DNA of 64,000 nt from Meghimatium bilineatum (taxonomy: Eukaryota > Mollusca > Gastropoda > Stylommatophora > Philomycidae), in assembly GCA_034231615.1 (NCBI GenBank), contig CM067317.1:2192501-2256500 (forward strand). Direction: 5' to 3'. The notes beneath the pieces were generated by a model. It was given only the letters and a program-made list of their open reading frames with translations, was not told the origin of the DNA and made no database searches. The stretch's first letter is position 1. Each line of letters starts with the position of its first letter. This document shows positions 49,801 to 58,800 of this stretch, piece after piece. A program made the translations under genes and the position numbers.

Positions 49801-52800
49801 GACACACATCTCTGAATAAACCTTGGCACTCCCAGACAAACATCTCTGAATAAACCTTGGCACTCCCAGACAAACATCTCTGAATAAACCTTGGCACACA
49901 CCACCCTCCCAGACAAACATCTCTGAATAAACCTTGGCACACACCACCCTCCCAGACAAACATCTCTGAATAAACCTTGGCACCCCCAGACAAACATCTC
50001 TGAATAAACCTTGGCACTCCCAGACAAACATCTCTGAATAAACCTTGGCACACACACCCTCCCAGACAAACATCTCTGAATAAACCTTGGCACTCCCAGA
50101 CAAACATCTCTGAATAAACCTTGGCACACACCACCCTCCCAGACAAACATCTCTGAATAAACCTTGGCACTCCCAGACAAACATCTCTGAATAAACCTTG
50201 GCACACACACCCTCCCAGACAAACATCTCTGAATAAACCTTGGCACTCCCAGACAAACATCTCTGAATAAACCTTGGCACACACACCCTCCCAGACAAAC
50301 ATCTCTGAATAAACCTTGGCACACACACCCTCCCAGACAAACATCTCTGAATAAACCTTGGCACACACACACCCTCCCAGACAAACATCTCTGAATAAAC
50401 CTTGGCACACACACCCTCCCAGACAAACATCTCTGAATAAACCTTGGCACCCCCACCCTCCCAGACAAACATCTCTGAATAAACCTTGGCACACACACCC
50501 TCCCAGACAAACATCTCTGAATAAACCTTGGCACACACACCACAACCCCCCCCCCCCCCCCCCAAAGCCAAAATACTTTCGCAGCACGGTTAAAAACAAC
50601 AGCTGGCCTGGAGTACCAGGTTGTCATGTCTGAAAGTTCACTAAAGCAAGGATAGTGATAAAGTCTCAGAAGTATGATTTGTCTCTTGAGTACGCGCAGA
50701 GACAGCACAGCGCTAGAGGACAGCATTATGTGCAAGAATAAGTGAGAATAATGTAATAAAAGCAATGTTCATGCTTAAGAACAAACTTCAAGCTGTCTTC
50801 TGGCAGCGAGTTGTGTGAAATGGTAACAGCAGAGCTGTCTTCTGGCAGCGAGTTGTGTGATATGGTAACAGCAGAATACCCTACCGCCCCGGTATGAAAA
50901 AATGTGGGTAGAAGTTCAGACTTATACCATATTCAAGATGGCAGTGAATGAAATCTCATCTGAGAGTGTACCAACTCAAGTTCAACTTTACAGTTTGAGC
51001 AGTTTCCTATACCAGGCTCACTGTTGAGATAAGGGCCAGTATCCAAGTACACATGGGGCAGTGGCATCTAATTATATGAGACAAGTTCACTAACAGCACA
51101 ACACATCGAGAAAGACATAGTTTACCCAAGTCTAAATCCTTGTTCAACATCTCCTTGGAAACTGCCACTCAGGGATACATTTTGGCCTGCAGAGTCTAAG
51201 GGCACAGTGGGTGATAAACTGTCATGGTATAGAGCAGATACTCATTCGTTTGTCTGGCAATAGATAGGAAAGCTATCACTGAGACTCCTGTACCAATAAC
51301 AATTTCTATTAGTGACAATATATCAATAGTTCCATTGGTTCCAAAAATGACTAATCACTATCATGATGTGGCATATTTCAGGAGTTCCTTGAAACTCGAT
51401 GCTCTCCAGTGGGATATTCAACATCTTCCCTTGAGGGACAAATGTGTGGATGTTTTTGTCTCAGATTTGGTAGGGAGCCTTGTTCTTATCTTACAATTAT
51501 ATTCAATAGTTTACACACATCTTAGTTATACCACTAGTTCACACACATCTTACAATAGTTCACACACATCTTACAATTATATTCAATAGTTCACACACAT
51601 CTTACAATTATATTCAATAGTTCACACACATCTTACAATTATATCCGTAGTTTACCTCTTACAGTTATTTCATTTTGATTAGTGACAATATATAATGTGA
51701 CAAGTGACAATCTATCAGTATAAAGTCATAAGAAGTAGAAAGTATGTAGTTTAATATCTACACTAGGTCAACTCTATGATCTGCCCATCAAAAATTGTTC
51801 GCAGGTGGATCTGTACCTTATTTTCATATGGCAGGCTGTTGTTTTGTAGCTAGTGGTAGAGTCACCGCCAAGTGCAACAGAGCACATATGACAAGTGCTT
51901 GCATTAAAAGAGCTAAGGTTACCTAGGTGGTACATTAGTTGGTACACTTGCTCACTGTGTCTGACTGTTTAGTGTTGCAATATCTTTCGTTATTTTGAAT
52001 GACGCTATTCTAATTTATATATTTTCTTTTGATTTATTTTTACAGCCATTTGGACACAGGTGAGTTAAATTAAACCTCAGGGCACAGGTACATTAAATTA
52101 AACCTCTGGATACAAGGTCACTTAAATTAAACCTCTGGATACAAGGTCAGTTAAATTAAACCTCTGGACCATGGTGATTTAAATTAAACCTTGAGGCACA
52201 GGTGAGTTAAATTAAACCTCAGAACACAGGTGAGTTAAATTCAGTAACAATAGCAAATATGCACGTAATAACAACACACACATCTATAAAACAACAATGT
52301 GCACTTACCAGCATCAAACACATCAGTAATAACAGCAAATATATAAAAACAGTGAACTCCGTAACAAAAGCAGTAATGCATGTAACAAACATCAGTAACA
52401 CATCAGTAACAATAAACACATCAGTATCATTTGTGAGATTACATGAAACCTACCTGTGCCATTTGTTAGATTACATGAAACCTACCTGTCTCATTTGTGA
52501 GATACCATCTCAGCTTACCTGAGAACACATGCAGCGAAGGTGTGATTTGTGACAGATGTCTTGCTGTGCCTGAGCACGTACACCAGGTGATAGATTAAAC
52601 CAGGAAAGATCTGAATGCAGTAATGACTGTAGCAAACTGAGCAACACCATCTAATTTTCTTGTCTCAGGGTTTGGTCCTTTTAGCTATCGAATAAGCTCG
52701 GACAATTCATCTCTCAGACACATAGGCAAATGGAAAAACTGCAGAGCGAGGCAATGTGCATCATTCTTGGATGCAATACAGATATATCATGTGTAGCGAT

Positions 52801-55800
52801 GTGCTATCTCCTTGATTTTCTCAGCACGGAGAACAAATATCTGTCGAGTTCTTGCTTTCCTTCGAGTTAGTGCAGACATATATCATCTTCTGTACTGAGA
52901 AATTAGAACTAAGAGAAGCAAGCTTAAAGAGAACATTCTTGGATGAGTTAGGCTGAGAATATTATTGAACATGTATGTCTACTCTATGACATAGATCCTG
53001 GTCCAGAATAGCCATCATAACTACGAAATGTCTTTTTTAGTACAACACAGAATTACAAAATGTCATTTTTAGTACAACACAGAACTACAAAATGTCATTT
53101 TATGTCATTTTTAGTACACCACTGAACTACAAAATGTATTTTTTAGTACAACACAGAACTACAAAATGTATTTTTTAGTACAACACAGAACTACAAAATG
53201 TATTTCTGACAAATCGTGTCAGCTACTTGGTGGTGGAAGTAGAAGTTTAGTCTTTGATTTTTGAGTATTCCTTTGAGAGAGACGTCATTTATGCTGATGC
53301 TTGTGTTATACGGAATGTGCACAGTTCATGGATAGATTGGAAAGAGAATTGTGAATTAAGAGAGTGGTAGTATTTGTTGCAACTACAAGGAGAATGGTAT
53401 AGATTGTGGTAGTATTTGTTGCAACTACAAGGAGAATGGTATAGATTGGATACCATTGGCCCAACACATCTGTCTTCAGCGGATGTTAAAGTTTCAAATC
53501 TACAGTCATGTATGCTGCTGTCTCAGCAACTCAATGAGCGTGCTAAGAAAGATTGAGAATGACTAGACATGCAGACAGTGGTTGGAATCTGGTGTGGTCT
53601 AATCTGAGAAGAATCGGTTTCATATTTGTGCTTGGATGTGCCGGTGTCCAAGGAAATGAATGCACAGACAGACTTGCTGCTACTGTAATCATGGGGACTG
53701 GACAAGCAGTAGACTGAGCTAATGTTCTAAATGCTCTTAGGGTGATCGGACAAGTGACTAATCGGACAAGAATCTTTAACCTTGAGCAGACTACAGGAAT
53801 ATCATGTCAAGAGCGATATGGCTAAAGAAGAGCATTATACAGGTAGCCAGAGGAATCTAGCAAACCAACGCAGAAGGGTGTGGTTAGTCACCGTAAGCTG
53901 AGGGATATCTGGAGGAGGAGATCTGAGAACATTGTTTCAATATGCAGTAAAGATGATCTGTTTGAATAAAATAACTTATCAAAGTCATTGTGAGATATGA
54001 AATACTCTGAAACATATCTATGACATCTAATGATAAATGATGTGTCCTATTTTAGGATAGGTTCCAGGTCCAAAAACCCTGCTCTTTATTCTCATTTGTT
54101 AACTGAAATGGCTAGGACAGCAAGAACAGGTGCTAGAGCGTGCCTGCTAACGGAAGATAAAGCCAGCTTAATCAAGGTCAGTCTTGACTTAATTGTGTAT
54201 GTTGTGTAGGGGAGTATCCAGGAATCAAAGATGTCAATGTTTAAATTGAAGTTGTATATTCAAAAATGTTTTATCCTCTGCAGTTTTTCATGTTGAAATT
54301 TTATTAAAGTTCCATATTTGAGTTGCTTCTGCAAGAGACACAAGCCAAACAATTATCATTTCAAGGCTTAGTGAGCTATGTTAACCTGACAAGCCCCACG
54401 CATTACGGTGAGGTGATTCTCGTACAACATGGCATGTCACACTGTCTGCTCAACCTGACACGTGGGATAATGGAGATGAGAGTTGCAGGGGTACAGATCA
54501 TAATTCGTAGACAAAGATGGAACATTATTAATATCTATGTTCGAAACTGTTCCCACGTCAAGCCCAAAGACTGGAATTTTCTGAATGAGTTGGAAGACCT
54601 CCCGGGAGATTGTCTATTAGTGTGCGGAGACTTCAATTCTCGAAATATCGCCTGGGGAAACCCAAACAACAACACACAGGAAATAGCACTATGCAAGGCC
54701 CTGCTAGAGACTGATCTCACTATTCTTAATTGTGCCAGAATGACCAGGTTAGCTACCAAAGAGACAGACTCAGTATCAAAAATTGACCTTGCACTGGTGT
54801 TGTGTCATGGTGAAATGGAAACGATGTGGGCGGCACTGGCTTACCATGGTAGTGACCACGTACCATGCGCGGTAATAATCACAAAAGGGCAGAACTGTAA
54901 AATTAACAAGAGACAACATACCATTAAATATAGGCGCAACGAAGAGTCGTTCTTGAGCAAGTTAGTTGCGATAAATGGCATGGCAAAAAAATACAGTGAG
55001 GCAAAACATGCAACAACCCCCTCCCCCTGGTGAACTGAAGAGATAAGAGTCTGCATGGGTAAAGAAGAAGCAAAGTGTCCAGGAGTGACAACATGAGAGA
55101 TGACAGACACAAGTCACCATGGAAAGCAAAAAAAGAGTCAAGAGATTACTATGAAGAAGACCACTGAAGCCTTTAAACAAATCGTAAAGGAAGCTAAGAA
55201 ACAACACTGGGATAATTTTGCACAGATGTTGCAGCCGACAGTGCCCTATACAAATTTTGGAAATTACACAAGGCAATGAAGAAAACGGATACAAAATTAA
55301 ACTTGAAGGACGAGTCAGGGCTTATACTAACCACAGATTCTTCTTTAGCTTTCATTCTTAAACTCCTGCTCGATCTCTCTTATAGCAGGACCATGGTCCT
55401 TTTAGATTTCTAGCAGGATGTAGTCCAGAGAATGGAAATGTGTTGTGTCGCTGTTTTATTTGCACCAATAGCCCGATACATCCGTCTTCGGCAGATAACC
55501 ACAGATGAGCAGAAGGGCAGCGCTTTCTTCAGTAGATATCTCCAACAATCAGATCAGAACAATATTGATGAACTAAGACTATAGTGGCCACTTTAACAGC
55601 ATTGCTGGTAACAAACCATATTGCTGATGAGGAACTGGTCTCGTTGGAGGATGTAAAAGAGACCATAAAGAAAACATCAGATGGTACACCAGGAGCCGAC
55701 GGAATACGCTACAGCCTCCTGAAAGATATTACAGACGACGAGCTTAAAACAACTGTTGATGATTTCAACACAAGTCTGAAAACAGGACGCATACCAGAAG

Positions 55801-58800
55801 TGTGGCTACACAGCTACCTTCTCCCCCTGGCAAAGACACCTCTGACATCAAGAATTATCGTATCATCATCTTACAAAATGTCTACAGCAAGTTGCTGGAG
55901 AGGACAATCGCTAGAAGACTGGCACTCCATTTAGAAAACAGAGGCCTACTTCCTGACACTCTAGGTGTATACAGACCAAAGAGAGACACGACCAAAAATG
56001 TGGCAATCCTCGCCTATGACATCTACAAGGGATTTCAGACAAAGGAGTAAATAGTGGTCGCCACGGTCGACCTAGAAGGTGCTTACAACAGATCAGCTTT
56101 GGCCATCTAATCCATTTGCTAAGTGAACTCATCATTGACTTGTGGATAATTTGATGGATAGCAATGGTGTTAATGTCCAGCCAGACCAGAGATTGGGATC
56201 CTGGACATCATAGTCAGAACTATAGCACCGGGATTGCCGCAGGAATCGCCACTATCACCTGTACTCTTTGACATCTACACATACAAAATAGTGCAGCTTC
56301 AGGAGCTGGGCATGGAAGGATACTAACATATGCGGACAATCTCTTACTGTACAAGAATGGCAAAAACAGAAGAGACATTTCTTCTTCTTCTTTCGTTCAC
56401 TTGAAACATGTCTATATCTGTAATTCTGTCTCCTTAATAAAACTCACTGTCTTTTGTAGTTCATACAGTGTCCCATAGAGTTTTGATTCCAGTGTTGTTT
56501 CCTCTGGCCAATATGTCTGCCTCAGCGTTTCATGCTCAGAACACTCTTGAAGTATATGTTTGGCACTCTGTGCTGCCTGTCCACATGTACACATGGCCGT
56601 GTTGCCAATCTTGAACTTTGTATACATGTGACTGCGGAGTCGGCTGTGTCCTGTTCTGAGACGTAGAATTATAACTTGTTCTGGTCTGTTCATAATATGA
56701 TAGTCATCTTGTGTTGTTGTTTGTGGCTTTCTTATTGACTTGATCATCTGTTTTTTCTGATGGTAGGTGATTGGTATATCTGGTTGGTCTTCGGCAGCAC
56801 CTTCCTTAGCCAGTTGGTCTGCTTTTTCATTTCCTGGTATTCCACAGTGAGAGGGTATCCACTGCATGGTTACCCTATACTTGTAAGACAATTCGCTAAG
56901 TAGTTTTGTCAAGTCTGTTAGTTTTTCAGACTGGAGAGCTTGAAGCACTGACCTTGCATCTGTCAGGAATACCACAGGCTGTAGGTCAGAGTTGGAGTTC
57001 AGCAGTTTTTTAGCTGCCACACTAATTGCCTGGATTTCTGCATCATAATTATTGCAGAATTTTCCTGTCGGTGTTCTGATTGTATCTCTAGGCTTGTGTG
57101 GATATTCTATATATACACCTGCACCTCCATTCCTCACGGCATTCTGTGCTGACCCATCTGTGTATACTCTGACCCATATATCTTGTGGATATTCCTCATC
57201 CAGGAAACTGAGGGTGTGAGAAGAGACATGATTGATGGCGTCCAGAGTAATCTAGAACATTTGTTACACTAACTACAAGGCAGTCATCGATCCCACCAAG
57301 GCAAACATCATCTGGTTCTCACTGAACAACAACATAATCGCAGACACAGCACCAGCAGTCACCTGCATGGGAATCAACATTGACAGGGAGCAGACTATAA
57401 AATATCTAGACATCACTTTTGAAAGGTCTATCTTTCGCGAAACATGTGGACAATATCATTCAGAAAGCTGGCAAGAGTGCCAGTGCAGTCAAAATCATGG
57501 CATCTGCAACGAACTCTTTTTCAGATGATGCAGGCAGTGGTATTATCTGTGTTGGACTATGGTTTAGGTTTACTGGCACTGTCGCAAACACAGGTGGATA
57601 GACTGGAGAGAGTTCAAAGTGAGGCCATGAGAGCTGTCTTCAGATGCACAAGAGATACACCTATTGTACCATGAGGTTTCTCCTAGACCTACCTAGCATC
57701 AAATTAAGACATAAAATAGCCCAGGTTAAAGAATTCTTCAAGGTCGCCAATAATGATCATCACGTCTTACACCAATCTCTAGACAACAAAAAGGGAAGGC
57801 GTAACAAGAGAGGAAGGTCCTGGATGGCAGAAGCAGAAGATACCCTACTCAGAGTTTGTGAGCTGGAGGAAGTGGCTGTGAATGTGTGACATTTGGCAAA
57901 GAGAGAAAGTTATTGACAACAATTGTGATACAGATGGGAAGAGTGCCGCGATAGGGCTGCCAACAAAATGGAGGGAATGATCCAAGAACTCATACTGCAG
58001 CACTCGAAGTCACACGATATAATAATTTACACAGACGGCTCAATAGCACAAGACCAAAACAGGTGTGGTTGGGGTTTCGTGGCCTACCAAAATGGAAATA
58101 AATTAGCTGTAGAAGTCGGCTGCGTACCCCACTACAACATCGAGTATGAGAATGGAAATTAAAACCAGCAACAGCAGCTCTCACTTGGCTGGCGACGCAA
58201 CCACCAACAGACTCAGTTATTCTATTGGACTCTCAAAGTATGCTGCGCAAGATAGAAAAGTGTATGATCAGAACTGAATGGGTCACTCTTCTCAACAAAG
58301 CACAGAGCATTACATGGATCTACTGTCCAGGTCGTGCTGGGTCAGGGGAAATGAAATAGCTGATGTGTTGGCTGGTAGGGCTTTGGTGAACGGCACCGAG
58401 ATTAGAGACAGGATTAATTTATTACAGCAGTCATGGATACCCTACGAGAAGATGAGGACAAAGTCGAATGAGACAATGTACATATTCAGAGAATGGTAGA
58501 AATGGGAGTGACTAGAGGTGATGGGAGAAAGTGCTCCCTCTCCTGAAAGACTGTTATTTTCAGTTGTTGTTCCATTGTTTTCAGTTGTTGTTCCGTTGTT
58601 GTTTTCAGTTGTTGTTCAATTGTTGTTTTCAGTTGTTGTTCAATTGTTTTCAGTTGTTGTTCCGTTGTTGTTTTCAGTTGTTGTTCAATTGTTTTCATTT
58701 GTTAATTAATTTCTTGTCATGACTCATACAAATACATTCTATGATTGTTCTGTTGTGTTTTATCTGACTCAAGTTTGTTTCTCATTTTAGGCTATACAAA

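Larger units (their letters stand above)
32910..50545. repeat. Giant 17.6-kb minisatellite in THUMPD3 intron 5
   Basis: Several hundred units share the core ccagacaaacatctctgaat aaaccttggca. Length classes differ only in the linker: 34 bp (cactcccag or cacccccag), 42 bp (cacacacaccctcccag or cacccccaccctcccag) and 43 bp (cacacaccaccctcccag), plus rare 4-bp-deleted or 2-bp-added units. Classes appear in patterned blocks, showing higher-order duplication. The minus-strand unit has no stop in any frame, so long open frames (the largest about 3290 codons) overlap in all three minus frames. Rare stops come from four recurring point changes: ctctaaata (36891, 38789, 40723, 41088), ctcagaata (33285, 41987), ccttagcac (42334, 44716) and acaatcatc (44153, 46535). 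I see no sign of a gene. Confidence 0.97.
54310..58515 (+). pseudogene. LINE family A-related, nearly full ORF2 with two nested insertions
   Basis: It begins with an AP-endonuclease domain (MLLQETQAKQLSFQGL at about 54323, CGDFNSRNIAWG near 54623, GSDHVPC near 54850). It continues into the RT: TSDGTPGADGIRYSLLKD at about 55680, DIKNYRIIILQNVYSKLLER, VATVDLEGAYNR (motif A), SPLSPVLFDIYTYKI and TYADNLLLYKNGKNRRD (YADD altered to YADN). After the second insertion come KAVIDPTKANIIWFSLNNN, the thumb, and RNase H (IIIYTDGSIAQDQNR at about 58010; RGNEIADVLAGRAL at about 58350). Stops and frameshifts make it dead. It is in THUMPD3 intron 8, sense. The two insertions, at 55339-55495 and 56379-57218, postdate it. 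Confidence 0.88.

Noticed and set aside
32910-50545. CRISPR-like array (short repeats at regular spacing)
   Set aside because: Units are directly tandem with no unique spacers; the linker differs only among a few length variants, and the genome is eukaryotic.
32910-50545. Centromeric or telomeric satellite
   Set aside because: The array is embedded in an intron with gene exons on both sides and in a dispersed-repeat copy; no telomere-like hexamer is present.
32776-50765. Giant minus-strand open reading frames of 1168-3291 codons
   Set aside because: They are produced by a tandem repeat whose reverse unit has no stop in any frame. They overlap each other in all three frames, lie inside an intron of a well-supported gene on the other strand, and have no flanking gene structure. 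Kept only as a finding.
32018-51330. Alternative splice pair 32017|51330 for exons 5 and 6
   Set aside because: It keeps the frame but uses a weaker donor (aa|gtaaca) and an acceptor without a pyrimidine tract (atatcaatag). The pair 32024|51313 is also in frame with better sites on both sides.
54323-55033. Host exonuclease/endonuclease gene
   Set aside because: The AP-endonuclease fold is followed directly by RT and RNase H sequence of the same element, so it is the LINE's own endonuclease and not a host gene.
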